A DNA stretch of 50,667 bases from Petrocella sp. FN5 (GCF_029210395.1 NZ_JARGDP010000015.1:1-50667), one strand, 5' to 3'. Shown: positions 18,021 through 26,763, counted from the stretch's first letter. The notes: generated from the letters alone by a model not told the origin. A program made the numbers and translations.

Positions 18021-18917
18021 CTAATAACTACGTTCTTTGATATAGTCTGTAAATGCCATTAAGAAGGCCGTCTTATTGTTGTCAAAGGATTTTAGGATGC
18101 TGATGGCTTCATTCAACAAGTCGCTAACAATCACTTTAGAACCTTCAACGCCTTTTAAATCTACATAAGTTGTCTTTTTGTTTTTCATATCACTTAAAAT
18201 TGGCTTACCAAGCTTTGCCTCTTCTCCCATTATATCTAGTAAGTCATCCTGAATCTGAAAGGCTAGACCAATGCACCTTCCTATTCTATTTAATTTTTTA
18301 ATGACCTCATCATTTTGTCCGGCTAAATAACCACCCATCATAAAAGCTGCCTCTATTAGGGCTGATGTCTTATGTTGATGGATATAACCAATTACATCCA
18401 TATCGACCAACTGGTCTTCATAGGTAATATCTGCAACTTGACCGCCTATAATACCTTTTGTTCCCGCATTGGTCGCTAAGCATGATGCCGCAAGTAGACC
18501 TTGATCGTTTAACTTATATTTCATGATACCTTCAAGCATAATCTCATAGGCCCTATTTAACAAAGCATCTCCGGCTAGAATTGCAATATTTTCACCATAT
18601 TTTTTGTGGCAAGTGGGCAAACCCCGTCTTAAATCATCGTTATCCATAGCCGGTAGATCATCATGAACCAAAGAATAAGTGTGCACCATCTCTATTGCCG
18701 CCATAAAAGGCTCAATAGCCAATGACTTTGGTTTGAATAAACCATAGACTTCTTCTAGAATCATAGGTCTAACCCTTTTTCCGCCTGCTAAAAGACTATA
18801 GGTCATCGCCTCTATGACGATCTCGTGATAGCCACTGGTTTCTTGAGGAAGAAATTCGATAAGAAGTTGATTAATATTTTGTTGTCGTTGTTTTAATTTT
18901 TCATCAAATCCATTCAT
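18021..18917 (-). CDS. ispA: Polyprenyl (farnesyl/geranyl) diphosphate synthase
   Basis: A trans-prenyltransferase that condenses IPP with allylic diphosphates, most likely up to farnesyl diphosphate. The first Asp-rich motif is HDDLPAMDNDDLRRGLPTCH and the second is FQIQDDLLDIMGEEAKLGKP. The region before the first motif (EMVHTYSLVHDDLP) has small/aromatic residues typical of FPP/GGPP synthases. At 298 aa it is complete. It follows xseB by 2 bp, the usual xseA-xseB-ispA order. Confidence 0.93.
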   Translation of the reverse strand: MNGFDEKLKQRQQNINQLLIEFLPQETSGYHEIVIEAMTYSLLAGGKRVRPMILEEVYGLFKPKSLAIEPFMAAIEMVHTYSLVHDDLPAMDNDDLRRGLPTCHKKYGENIAILAGDALLNRAYEIMLEGIMKYKLNDQGLLAASCLATNAGTKGIIGGQVADITYEDQLVDMDVIGYIHQHKTSALIEAAFMMGGYLAGQNDEVIKKLNRIGRCIGLAFQIQDDLLDIMGEEAKLGKPILSDMKNKKTTYVDLKGVEGSKVIVSDLLNEAISILKSFDNNKTAFLMAFTDYIKERSY

Positions 18918-18919
18918 CT

Positions 18920-19114
18920 TTACGCCTTCTTATTTGTCAGGATTTCCAGTTCTTTTTCTATTTTGTCAATAGAATCGTTACAATGCTTTACCAATGCCAT
19001 GCCTTCTTTGTATTTTTTAATTGAATCCTCTAGTGTAAGATCATCTGATGTTAGGTCATTTACGATATTCTCAAGTTTTTCTATTGATGTTTCAAAAGAA
19101 GTCGTTTTATCCAT
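18920..19114 (-). CDS. xseB: Exodeoxyribonuclease VII small subunit
   Basis: This 64-aa protein is the helical small subunit of exonuclease VII, which degrades single-stranded DNA. The family signature is visible in SFETSIEKLENIVNDLTSDDLTLEDSIKKYKEGM. I place the start at the ATG at 19114, since GGAG lies nine bases upstream and the xseA stop codon is just before; an ATG at 19123 would overlap xseA by 8 bp and sits too close to the ribosome binding site. Confidence 0.93.
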   Translation of the reverse strand: MDKTTSFETSIEKLENIVNDLTSDDLTLEDSIKKYKEGMALVKHCNDSIDKIEKELEILTNKKA

Positions 19115-19115
19115 T

Positions 19116-20333
19116 TCAAGCATCTCCTTTATTATATTCTATGACATCAACATTGGCTATGACCTGACCATCGGATAAAGTCAACATAACCTTGTCATTA
19201 GGATTAAGTTGGTTAACGGATGTAACTTTATTAAGCTGAAGATCACTTAAGTAAGCATATCCCTCTTTTAATCTCTGAATCGGTGACAAGCCTTTTAATT
19301 GTTCCTCTAGTAGGTTCACCTGATGTTTCTTTTTTCTCAAGATGTTTTCCATGCGCATTTTTATTTTATCTTCTAATTCTGTTATATATTGATACTTTCT
19401 TTCATATTTCAATCCCGGGTGCTCATGGGATAATTGTATTTTTAACAATTCTAATCTTTTTTTCTTATAATCCAACTGACGGTACATGGCCTGCCTTAAT
19501 GTTAAGTCATATTGATTCAGGTTGTTTTGTAAGGTATAGTAATCATAAACCGCCAATTCAGCTGCTGCTGAAGGTGTTGGTGCTCTAAGGTCTGCAACAA
19601 AGTCTGATATGGTAAAATCCGTTTCATGACCGACAGCAGATATAATGGGTATATCTGACGCATAAATACTTCTAGCCACATCTTCTTCATTAAACACCCA
19701 TAGATCTTCAATGGACCCACCACCTCTTCCAAGGATAATGGTGTCTACTTTTTGTTCTTGATTAAAATATCCTATACCTTTGATGATGGTTTGGGCTGCA
19801 TCCGGACCTTGCACAAGTGCTGGATAAAGCGTCATTTTTATATATGGGTTGCGACGTTTCGCCACTTGGACGATGTCCCTTATAGCAGCACCTGTATCGG
19901 AGGTGATGATTCCAATATGCCCTGCGTATTTACAAATAGGTTTTTTGGCTGCTTCATCAAAGAGTCCTTCACGACTTAATTTTTTCTTCAATTCTTCAAA
20001 AGCCTGATATAATTGACCTAACCCGTCCTGCATTATTTTGCGAACATATATCTGGTATTGACCGCTTCGCTCATAGACTGAAACCGCTCCCTGTACAATA
20101 ATCTTCATACCGTTTTCGACTTCAAATCCCAGATTCTGGACATGGGTTCTAAACATAATACAGCTTATGGTACTCTCGTCATCTTTTAAAGTGAAATACA
20201 GATGACCTGAACTATGTGCTTTATAATTAGATATTTCACCTTGAACCGAAAGGTTCTTTAAGATGAAGTCTTTATCCATCAATTGTTTTATATAGGCGTT
20301 GACATGACTGACCTTAAGTACCTGTTTTTCCAT
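19116..20333 (-). CDS. xseA: Exodeoxyribonuclease VII large subunit
   Basis: The catalytic subunit of exonuclease VII. An N-terminal OB fold (LSVQGEISNYKAHSSGHLYFTLKD) is followed by the catalytic core with IGIITSDTGAAIRDIV, the conserved IILGRGGGSIEDLWVFNEE, and SAVGHETDFTISDFVADLRAPTPSAAAE. The C-terminal third is helical and probably coiled. At 405 aa it is of usual length. It is translated with xseB in the same operon. Confidence 0.96.
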   Translation of the reverse strand: MEKQVLKVSHVNAYIKQLMDKDFILKNLSVQGEISNYKAHSSGHLYFTLKDDESTISCIMFRTHVQNLGFEVENGMKIIVQGAVSVYERSGQYQIYVRKIMQDGLGQLYQAFEELKKKLSREGLFDEAAKKPICKYAGHIGIITSDTGAAIRDIVQVAKRRNPYIKMTLYPALVQGPDAAQTIIKGIGYFNQEQKVDTIILGRGGGSIEDLWVFNEEDVARSIYASDIPIISAVGHETDFTISDFVADLRAPTPSAAAELAVYDYYTLQNNLNQYDLTLRQAMYRQLDYKKKRLELLKIQLSHEHPGLKYERKYQYITELEDKIKMRMENILRKKKHQVNLLEEQLKGLSPIQRLKEGYAYLSDLQLNKVTSVNQLNPNDKVMLTLSDGQVIANVDVIEYNKGDA

Positions 20334-20391
20334 CTTTCCCCTACTTTAACTATAATTATTAATGCAGCTTTCAAAAAGTATGAAAGATGCG

Positions 20392-20790
20392 CTATTCATT
20401 AATAATGCCTGCAATAACACCGTTTACAAATTTTGGTGATTGATCCCCACCATATTTTCTTGCCATTTCTATAGCTTCATTTATAGCCACATTGGTAGGT
20501 ATTTCCTCATCATATAGAATCTCAAACAAAGCCAGTCTAAGTATGGCCATTTCCACATTTGCAATTCGTTTCAGATTCCAACTTGTAGAACTTGATTCAA
20601 TGGTGGCATCTAAATCAGCTTTCTTGCCAACGATACCCATGGTCTTTGATTTAATATAATCGGCTTCATCTTCCTTGACTTCAATGGTCTCAAGATAGTC
20701 CTTAATATGCTCCTCAATAGGAACCTCAAGTCCAAATTCATAGGAAAATATAATTTTAAAAATATTCTCCCTGATGTTTTTTCTGTTCAT
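20392..20790 (-). CDS. nusB: Transcription antitermination protein NusB
   Basis: NusB binds boxA RNA with S10 (NusE) and supports rRNA antitermination. The all-helical sequence contains the typical RIANVEMAILRLALFEILY and PTNVAINEAIEMARKYGGDQSPKFVNGVI. The start at 20790 follows GGAGG by six bases, giving 132 aa; the in-frame codon at 20802 lies before the ribosome binding site. A 12-bp hairpin lies just upstream, between asp23 and nusB. Confidence 0.95.
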   Translation of the reverse strand: MNRKNIRENIFKIIFSYEFGLEVPIEEHIKDYLETIEVKEDEADYIKSKTMGIVGKKADLDATIESSSTSWNLKRIANVEMAILRLALFEILYDEEIPTNVAINEAIEMARKYGGDQSPKFVNGVIAGIINE

Positions 20791-20810
20791 AATTGCCTCC
20801 ATACATTACA

Positions 20811-20838
20811 ATACCCTTAAATAACAATTTAAGGGTAT
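20811..20838 (-). promoter_or_regulatory. Intercistronic hairpin before nusB
   Basis: A perfect 12-bp stem (ATACCCTTAAAT at 20811-20822 with its complement at 20827-20838) has a four-base loop. It lies between the asp23 stop and the nusB ribosome binding site and lacks a T-run, so it is more likely a processing or attenuation element than a terminator. Confidence 0.5.
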
Positions 20839-20859
20839 CAACGTTTTCGATTTGTGATA

Positions 20860-21228
20860 CTACTTTTCTATATCAACACCGGTAATATTTATATTCACGA
20901 CTTCTACAGTAAGTCCGGTCATGGTCTCCACTGCATTCTTCACCTTCTCAGAAACACTTTTGGATACTTCTATAATCTGACTACCAAAAGTCACAACAAT
21001 GGCCAAGGTAAGAGAAACACAGCCTTCGCCTACTTCTACAACCACACCTTTAGCTAGATTTTTTCGTCCAAGAAGTTCAACAATATCACCTGCCAGATTA
21101 CCGACCATACCCTTGACACCTTCTACTTCTGTCGCTGCAAGGCCTGCTATAATCGCAATAACCTCATCTGCAATATGGATTTCCCCTACATCTTCATGAT
21201 CATGTATTTTCAAAACTTGTCTGTCCAT
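20860..21228 (-). CDS. Asp23/Gls24 family envelope stress response protein
   Basis: A 122-aa alkaline shock protein (Asp23/DUF322) family member, a cytoplasmic protein that in relatives is tethered to the membrane by a partner and linked to cell-envelope stress. Family features are GEIHIADEVIAIIAGLAATEVEGVKGM near the N-terminus and VVTFGSQIIEVSKSVSEKVKNAVE in the C-terminal half. It is the first gene of the operon that leads to nusB, isoprenoid genes and OLE RNA, with GGAGG seven bases before the ATG. No partner membrane protein (AmaP) is adjacent. Confidence 0.9.
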   Translation of the reverse strand: MDRQVLKIHDHEDVGEIHIADEVIAIIAGLAATEVEGVKGMVGNLAGDIVELLGRKNLAKGVVVEVGEGCVSLTLAIVVTFGSQIIEVSKSVSEKVKNAVETMTGLTVEVVNINITGVDIEK

Positions 21229-21270
21229 TATATTGCCTCCATTCCATTGTATTCACAACTTGCTAGTATC

Positions 21271-21299
21271 ATTATATCGAAAGTCGCTCAAGTATGCAA
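21271..21299 (-). promoter_or_regulatory. Promoter of the asp23-nusB-xse-ispA-OLE-dxs-recN operon
   Basis: On the minus strand TTGCAT (21299-21294), a 17-base spacer and an exact TATAAT (21276-21271) lie about 45 bp before the asp23 start. It is the only strong promoter I see for the 10.7-kb operon apart from the internal one near OLE. Confidence 0.75.
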
Positions 21300-21340
21300 G
21301 AACAAAGCGACTATGTCGCGGTTTGCTTGCAAATTAAGAA

Positions 21341-21380
21341 GAATAAAGCAGCCCTTTTAATATAGAGGGCTGCTTTATTC
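21341..21380 (-). terminator. Terminator after efp
   Basis: A perfect 15-bp stem (21341-21355 with 21366-21380) with core GCAGCCCT/AGGGCTGC touches the first base after the efp stop codon. The minus-strand 3' side reads TTTATTCTTC. It separates efp from the asp23 operon. Confidence 0.85.
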
Positions 21381-21940
21381 TAGTTAGCTCTAGATATGTA
21401 TTCGCCGGTTCTTGTGTCAACTTTTAACTTGTCGCCAATATTCACAAATAAAGGTACATAGACGGTTGCACCAGTTTCAACTGTAGCTGGCTTCGTCGCA
21501 CCTTGTGCTGTATTGCCGGCAACACCTGGTTCAGTATGTGTTACCAACACCTCCACAATAATAGGTGGTTCAACGCCAAATACCTTACCTGCATGTGATA
21601 AAACCTTTACAATCTCATTTTCCTTTACGAACTTTAACGCACCATCCAACTGTTCTTCCGTCAAACCAATCTGTTCATAAGACTCAACGTCCATAAAATG
21701 AAAAATATCACCATCTCTATACAAATACTGCATATCTTTTCTTTGTATGATCGCATTTTCAAATTTCTCTGTTGGTCTAAATGATTTTTCAATCACAGAA
21801 CCTGTTTTTAAATTCTTAATCTTCGTTCTTACAAAAGCCGCACCTTTCCCGGGTTTAACATGTTGAAACTCAATAATGACATAGATGTTATTATCTATTT
21901 CAATTGTTAAACCATTTCTAAAATCACCAGCTGATACCAT
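21380..21940 (-). CDS. efp: Translation elongation factor P
   Basis: EF-P relieves ribosome stalling at polyproline. The sequence starts [18 protein letters not shown] and shows the loop [13 protein letters not shown], with Lys32 at the tip where bacterial EF-P is post-translationally modified. Three beta-barrel domains are expected over 186 aa, the usual length. GGAGG precedes the ATG, and a promoter lies in the spacer upstream. It sits after a proline-specific peptidase, an association common in Firmicutes. Confidence 0.97.
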   Translation of the reverse strand: MVSAGDFRNGLTIEIDNNIYVIIEFQHVKPGKGAAFVRTKIKNLKTGSVIEKSFRPTEKFENAIIQRKDMQYLYRDGDIFHFMDVESYEQIGLTEEQLDGALKFVKENEIVKVLSHAGKVFGVEPPIIVEVLVTHTEPGVAGNTAQGATKPATVETGATVYVPLFVNIGDKLKVDTRTGEYISRAN

Positions 21941-22014
21941 TTATTGTCCTCCTTGTAATACCTAAATCATCACTCAGATATTTTTCCTCATAAACTCTTG
22001 GAAATCATTTACAT

Positions 22015-22043
22015 ATTGTAATCTAAATACCTTATTTTTTCAA
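22015..22043 (-). promoter_or_regulatory. Promoter of efp
   Basis: TTGAAA (22043-22038) and TACAAT (22020-22015) on the minus strand are spaced by 17 bases, in the 150-bp gap between the peptidase gene and efp. This gives efp a transcript of its own. Confidence 0.6.
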
Positions 22044-22090
22044 CACCTTTTTGAGATTATTGTTAAACTTATTATGGATTCTTTAACCAC

Positions 22091-23176
22091 TTATAAAATT
22101 ATAAGGGTCTTGTCTGAATGAACAAAATTTTTGCAACCTTCAGCGGTGACGACAACAAGGTCCTCAATACGTACGCCACCAAAATCCGGTATATAAATAC
22201 CCGGCTCTATGGTCACAACCATACCTTCTTCAAGAGTCATATGTCCTTGTTGGGATAATCTTGGATTTTCATGTACTTCTAAGCCCAGACTGTGTCCTAA
22301 TCCATGACCAAAATAGCCTTCATAACCTTGGTCATAGATATAGTCTCTCGCTATAAGATCCACTTCCTTACCAGTCATACCCGCTTTAATGGCCCTAAGT
22401 GCCATTTCTTGAGCTTTTAAAACCGTATTGTATAATCTCGTCTGATCCGGGTTCGCGTCTCCCATAACTAGAGTACGAGTCATATCTGAGCAATAACCTT
22501 CATAAACACAACCAAAGTCTAAGGTTACAAAATCACCTTTTTCAATCACTTTTGTCGTTGGTTCAGCATGTGGTAGACTGGATCTTTTCCCTGATGCAAC
22601 AATGGTTTCAAAAGAAAGACGGCTGGCACCTTTTTTCTTCATAAACATTTCCAGTTCCAAAGCCACCTCGACTTCTTTCATGCCTACCTTAATGTATTCA
22701 AGTATATGTTTGTATGCTGCATCACCAATACTTGCAGCGTATTCAATCAAGTCCAATTCCGATTGATCCTTGACCATACGCAACCTTTCCATCATATCTT
22801 CAAGGGGAATCCATTCAATATGGTCAAGGTGATTTCTATGAAAATCAAATGCCTTGACCGTCAAATGATGGTTTTCATACCCAAGACTATGAATACCATC
22901 TACCTTCATGATTTCTTTAATGGTCTCATTTAGACCTAATTTCATATAGTCCAAGATTTCATAATCCGGACAGGAGATTGCTGCTTGCTCCATATATCGA
23001 AAATCTGTCATGAGTACTTTTCTATTGGCTGTGATATATACATAAGCTGAAGAACCTGTAAAACCGGATATATACCGCCGATTGTGGGCACTGGATATAA
23101 ATATTGCCGGGAGCGCCCATTCTTTCATTTTTTTTAGTAAACGTTCATGTCTTTGAACCTTGTATCTTTCGGTCAT
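22091..23176 (-). CDS. Xaa-Pro aminopeptidase/dipeptidase (M24B family)
   Basis: A metallopeptidase of the pita-bread fold that removes residues next to proline. The N-terminal creatinase-like domain is followed by the catalytic domain with all metal ligands: two Asp in TLDFGCVYEGYCSDMTRT, His in GHGLGHSLGLEVHE, and Glu in VTIEPGIYIPDFGGVRIED. At 361 aa it resembles the PepQ/YqhT proteins of Firmicutes. The order aroQ-peptidase-efp matches the yqhS-yqhT-efp order of Bacillus. Aminopeptidase versus dipeptidase activity cannot be told. Confidence 0.92.
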   Translation of the reverse strand: MTERYKVQRHERLLKKMKEWALPAIFISSAHNRRYISGFTGSSAYVYITANRKVLMTDFRYMEQAAISCPDYEILDYMKLGLNETIKEIMKVDGIHSLGYENHHLTVKAFDFHRNHLDHIEWIPLEDMMERLRMVKDQSELDLIEYAASIGDAAYKHILEYIKVGMKEVEVALELEMFMKKKGASRLSFETIVASGKRSSLPHAEPTTKVIEKGDFVTLDFGCVYEGYCSDMTRTLVMGDANPDQTRLYNTVLKAQEMALRAIKAGMTGKEVDLIARDYIYDQGYEGYFGHGLGHSLGLEVHENPRLSQQGHMTLEEGMVVTIEPGIYIPDFGGVRIEDLVVVTAEGCKNFVHSDKTLIIL

Positions 23177-23212
23177 TGGTTTCCTCCGTGTTTTATAACA
23201 TTGGTTATAAAT

Positions 23213-23650
23213 TTATGCTTTAAGTCTATCTTTAAGAAAAGAGATGGCTTCCAAATAACCATCTAAACCTTTTCCAACAATCTGATGTACACATACGTCT
23301 TTCGTGACCGAAACATGACGAAAGGCTTCCCGTTCATGTATGTTCGAAATATGAACTTCCACAGTCGGAATCTGAATGCTACTAATTGCATCTCTAATTG
23401 CATAACTATAATGGGTATAAGCACCCGGATTAATAACAATACCTTCCACCCGATCATAATAGGCTTTTTGGAGTCGATCTATGATGGCACCTTCATGATT
23501 AGACTGATAACACTCAGTTTCAACTTGTTCCTTAAAACCATAGGTCATAATCATCTCTTGCAGGCTTTTGTAATCCTCATGTCCATATATATCCTTATTT
23601 CTAATGCCTAAAAAATTCAGATTAGGTCCATTAATGACCAACACTTTCAT
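23213..23650 (-). CDS. aroQ: 3-dehydroquinate dehydratase, type II
   Basis: AroQ dehydrates 3-dehydroquinate in the shikimate pathway. It opens with the type II signature VLVINGPNLNFLGIRNKDIYG, which includes the catalytic Tyr, and has VINPGAYTHYSYAIRDAI and VEVHISNIHEREAFRHVSV with the catalytic His. At 145 aa it matches the dodecameric type II enzyme. It follows aroK by 9 bp. Confidence 0.96.
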   Translation of the reverse strand: MKVLVINGPNLNFLGIRNKDIYGHEDYKSLQEMIMTYGFKEQVETECYQSNHEGAIIDRLQKAYYDRVEGIVINPGAYTHYSYAIRDAISSIQIPTVEVHISNIHEREAFRHVSVTKDVCVHQIVGKGLDGYLEAISFLKDRLKA

Positions 23651-23659
23651 TCCATCACC

Positions 23660-24181
23660 TCATAAAATCTCTAGAATTTCATCTACGATGTTCTTGATTG
23701 GCTTACCGGATGTTTGTATAATGACATTGGCTGTTCTTAAATACAAGGGTTCCCTTAACTCCAGCATGGTCGTGATTTTTTTTTCTATATCTTCTTCATC
23801 TTGTAACAAAGGCCGCTTATGATCATCTTTGATATTCTTAAGAATATGCGCAACATCCGCTTGTAAAAAAACAACAATACCTATTTTTTTTACCATTTCA
23901 ATGTTTTCATCTCTTAGAATAATGCCACCGCCGGTTGAAATAATCTTGCTTTTTTGATTCTCTAGTTTGCTTAGAAATGTCGTTTCAAGATCTCTAAAAT
24001 AAGCTTCACCATGGTCTTTAAATATTTCACTGACTGTTTTACCTTCAGCTTTTTCAATTTTTTCATCCATGTCAATATAATTAAGATTTAAGCGCTTGGC
24101 CAGTTCTTTTGTCACGGAAGTTTTACCACAACCCATGAATCCTATTAAAACGATATTCTCACCTTTGTTTCCATCACTCAT
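23660..24181 (-). CDS. aroK: Shikimate kinase
   Basis: AroK phosphorylates shikimate at the 3-position with ATP. The P-loop is IVLIGFMGCGKTSVTKELAK, followed by the shikimate-binding DMDEKIEKAEGKTVSEIF and IISTGGGIIL. The start at 24181 is an ATG seven bases after AGGTG; the in-frame GTG at 24190 is part of that ribosome binding site. This gives 173 aa. Confidence 0.94.
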   Translation of the reverse strand: MSDGNKGENIVLIGFMGCGKTSVTKELAKRLNLNYIDMDEKIEKAEGKTVSEIFKDHGEAYFRDLETTFLSKLENQKSKIISTGGGIILRDENIEMVKKIGIVVFLQADVAHILKNIKDDHKRPLLQDEEDIEKKITTMLELREPLYLRTANVIIQTSGKPIKNIVDEILEIL

Positions 24182-24201
24182 ATTATTCACCTATTGTTGT
24201 A

Positions 24202-25059
24202 TCATTTCGTCATCTGTTGTAAAAAAGCCTGATAGCATCTTTTTTTAGTTCCATCATCAATCGTACATTCACGCCACAATTCAAAAGCGGCAACAGCCTG
24301 ATGAAAAAGCATGCCCATACCATTCATGGTTATGGCACCTGCTTCTCTTGCTTCACGTAAAAAATGGGTTTCAAGTGGGTTGTATATAAGGTCCACCGCC
24401 ACCTCCAAAGTCTCATAGAACTTGGTTTCATAAATAGGATTATTGGCACTATGAGGATACATGCCAATAGGCGTCGTCTGAAAAGCCATCACCAAATCAT
24501 TTCTTTCTTTAAGCTCTTCAAGGGGAATCACCTCAGTGGATACATCATAATGACGATTAATTAATTTGGTTAATTGGTCTGCATGGGCCTGTGTTCTATT
24601 TGTTATGGCAATATGGCCTGCGCCTTCGTGGGCACACATCATACCAACTGCTCTTGCAGCCCCTCCGGCACCAATAATCAGTATAGATTTATCTTTAAGA
24701 TTGACCTTGATTTCCCTTAATGCTCTTGAAAGTCCAATCCAATCTGTATTATAACCTATAAGCTCATTATTCTTATGTATGATGGTGTTAACGGCACCAA
24801 TCGCTCTGGCCATATCCTCTACTCGGTCCAAATATGCCATAACATCGACCTTATAAGGTACTGTAACATTAACGCCCCTAATATTCAACCCCAGTAGACC
24901 TGCCATGGCATGCTCAAGTTGATTTTCCCTAACATGAAAGGCTACATAAGCCATATTTTCCTTTAGGGCCTCTGCCAACATGTTATGAATGAAAGGTGAA
25001 AAACTATGACCAACCGGATCTCCGATTAAACCATATATGTCCGTTGTCCCTTTTATCAT
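24202..25059 (-). CDS. aroE: Shikimate dehydrogenase (NADP+)
   Basis: AroE reduces 3-dehydroshikimate to shikimate. The N-terminal substrate-binding domain shows GLIGDPVGHSFSPFIHNM and GVNVTVPYKVDVMAYLD with the catalytic Lys; NTIIHKNNELIGYNTDWIG follows. The Rossmann domain has ILIIGAGGAARAVG and NRTQAHADQL. At 285 aa it is complete. It abuts yqeG and is followed by aroK and aroQ, so three shikimate genes form one operon; the remaining aro genes are elsewhere. Confidence 0.96.
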   Translation of the reverse strand: MIKGTTDIYGLIGDPVGHSFSPFIHNMLAEALKENMAYVAFHVRENQLEHAMAGLLGLNIRGVNVTVPYKVDVMAYLDRVEDMARAIGAVNTIIHKNNELIGYNTDWIGLSRALREIKVNLKDKSILIIGAGGAARAVGMMCAHEGAGHIAITNRTQAHADQLTKLINRHYDVSTEVIPLEELKERNDLVMAFQTTPIGMYPHSANNPIYETKFYETLEVAVDLIYNPLETHFLREAREAGAITMNGMGMLFHQAVAAFELWRECTIDDGTKKRCYQAFLQQMTK

Positions 25060-25572
25060 TTAGCGCCCTTCTTTCTTTAAATATCTATTTAAAAGTAATT
25101 TTTCTGTTCTTCTCTTAATGAAAGTAACCATTTGTTCCTTGCTTTGTATCGGTTTAACCAAAATCGTATACAAACCTAAGCGATTACCCACCCATACATC
25201 TGTAAAAATTTGATCACCAACAAAGATTGCGTTTTGGGGATGAACCCCGATTGTTTTTAATATGCGCTTAAGTTTATAAGTAAAAGGCTTCATCGCATTT
25301 GCCATCACAGGTATCTTCAAACCTTTATTAAGAGCATCTACCCTTGCCTTAGAGTTGTTGGACACCAAAGCCACTTTATATCCCATGGTCCTAAGTGTTT
25401 TCATAAGGTGAATCAACGCATCATGGGCATCAAGCTGATCAAAAGGCACTAAGGTATTGTCCACATCAAACAAAACTGCCCGGTAACCCTTCTCATATAG
25501 ACTTTCAAAGTCAATGTTATACACTTGATCCAAATATTCATCCGGATATAATATCTTCATTTTCATCACCAT
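25060..25572 (-). CDS. YqeG family HAD IIIA-type phosphatase
   Basis: A 170-aa HAD phosphatase with motif I FDVDNTLVPFDQ, motif II ALVSNNSKARV and the late motif NAIFVGDQIFTDVWVGNRLGLYTILV. It belongs to the YqeG subfamily, which is found next to shikimate or ribosome-assembly genes in Firmicutes; the natural substrate is not established. The start may be any of three closely spaced Met codons (25572, 25566, 25560). It is the first gene of the shikimate/efp cluster and has a consensus promoter. Confidence 0.88.
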   Translation of the reverse strand: MVMKMKILYPDEYLDQVYNIDFESLYEKGYRAVLFDVDNTLVPFDQLDAHDALIHLMKTLRTMGYKVALVSNNSKARVDALNKGLKIPVMANAMKPFTYKLKRILKTIGVHPQNAIFVGDQIFTDVWVGNRLGLYTILVKPIQSKEQMVTFIKRRTEKLLLNRYLKKEGR

Positions 25573-25594
25573 ACTTTCATGATTTCACCTAATG

Positions 25595-25623
25595 ATTATA
25601 ACAACAAACATGCTGAGTGTCAA
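25595..25623 (-). promoter_or_regulatory. Promoter of yqeG-aroE-aroK-aroQ
   Basis: An exact TTGACA (25623-25618), a 17-base spacer and an exact TATAAT (25600-25595) on the minus strand. The T-run of the upstream pilin-operon terminator runs straight into the -35 box. Confidence 0.85.
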
Positions 25624-25653
25624 AAAAAACAGACCAAAATTAAGTTGGTCTGT
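25622..25653 (-). terminator. Terminator of the type IV pilus operon
   Basis: A 9-bp stem ACAGACCAA/TTGGTCTGT (25629-25637 with 25645-25653) is followed on the minus strand by eight T residues, a classical intrinsic terminator, 22 bp after the last pilin-like gene. Confidence 0.9.
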
Positions 25654-25675
25654 CCTTCATATGTAAAGATTTCTA

Positions 25676-26221
25676 TTATTTTTCATAATTACGAAACTTC
25701 ACTTGACTTTGAAGACTCATTTTTGCATCACCATCCAACATATCCATAAAAATCTGAATGCTTTTGGTGTATTCAAAGTCTATATTATTGGTGGGTGCTA
25801 CCCTTAACTGTTCAATACGACTGGCCATGATATAGCTTGAAGACGCACCCCCATCCGGTGTTATGGTGCAGGTTAGTTCTTGAGTGCTTGGGTCATAAGT
25901 GATTTCATATTCGATGGTACCTTCTATAGGATCTTCTTGATGGAAGATAATCATACTTGGATTAATGACAACATCCGGTGAATCAATACTTGAATTACCT
26001 GCTTGATCTTCTATGGCTTCGATACCCTTTGATTCCTTGGCTATGGCCGTCAACTGGTTCATGGCCAACTGGCCTTCATACTGAATATCGATAACGCTTT
26101 TTGTAGCGTTAAAGCCTTTCAAGTTAAAGGTTAAGTACGTACCCACAGCCCCCATGATAATGCCGGCAATGGCAATGGCCAATATAAGCTCAATGGTGGT
26201 AAATCCTTTATTATTATTCAT
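25676..26221 (-). CDS. Minor pilin/pseudopilin with N-terminal methylation motif
   Basis: A 181-aa type IV pilin-like protein. The class III signal is NNNKGFTTIELILAIAIAGIIMG: cleavage after Gly and a Glu at +5 of the mature protein, then a single hydrophobic helix. The rest is a globular domain with no recognisable family. It overlaps the preceding pilin gene by 8 bp and is the last gene of the pilus operon. Probably a minor pilin of the priming tip complex (PilW/GspJ-like by position), which is inference. Confidence 0.82.
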   Translation of the reverse strand: MNNNKGFTTIELILAIAIAGIIMGAVGTYLTFNLKGFNATKSVIDIQYEGQLAMNQLTAIAKESKGIEAIEDQAGNSSIDSPDVVINPSMIIFHQEDPIEGTIEYEITYDPSTQELTCTITPDGGASSSYIMASRIEQLRVAPTNNIDFEYTKSIQIFMDMLDGDAKMSLQSQVKFRNYEK

Positions 26222-26753
26222 TCATAACCACCCTTCCGTTTTGCTTAATCACCTCAAATTCAATGACACGGCTGGAAGCCGTTGAACTGATTTCATATCT
26301 GCCATCACCATTGGCCGTATTCTTAACTTGACCGGAGGTGCTGTCGAACTCAAAACTGATTAATGAATAATTCGGTGGTTGAATGTCCACATAATCTGTA
26401 CCGTCCCATTTTTTGATGGCTACTTTTTTGGGTAACTTAATGGTCTTTAGCGTCGAGTAGGTACCGGTTGTTCCTACGCGCACCAGAGTCCTTCCGATGT
26501 ATTGTTCAAGGGTTGAGTCATAGGTCAAAGTTAACCTATAGTCTTTATCCTTGGAAGCCATTTCTTTTGTTTGAACCAGCTTAATTTCGCTAATCAGTTG
26601 ATTGGAATAGGTATTAATGTTGTTGGTGTATAAAGTATTTAGCCCAAAACCGGAAAGACCAATGGCAATGGCCAATAAAGCCATGACAATGATCATCTCA
26701 ATCAGTGTATAACCATCCTGTCTTTTGATATTGTTCATACTTTTAACACACAT
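26214..26753 (-). CDS. Minor pilin/pseudopilin (GspH/FimT-like)
   Basis: A 179-aa protein with the prepilin signal QDGYTLIEMIIVMALLAIAIG: Gly at -1, Tyr at +1 and Glu at +5. The globular part has beta-rich sequence like GspH/FimT minor pilins. The start follows GGTGAT by six bases. It lies between the very large PilX-like gene and the last pilin-like gene, so it is probably part of the minor pilin set that primes fibre assembly. Confidence 0.82.
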   Translation of the reverse strand: MCVKSMNNIKRQDGYTLIEMIIVMALLAIAIGLSGFGLNTLYTNNINTYSNQLISEIKLVQTKEMASKDKDYRLTLTYDSTLEQYIGRTLVRVGTTGTYSTLKTIKLPKKVAIKKWDGTDYVDIQPPNYSLISFEFDSTSGQVKNTANGDGRYEISSTASSRVIEFEVIKQNGRVVMNE

Positions 26754-26763
26754 TATCGATCAC

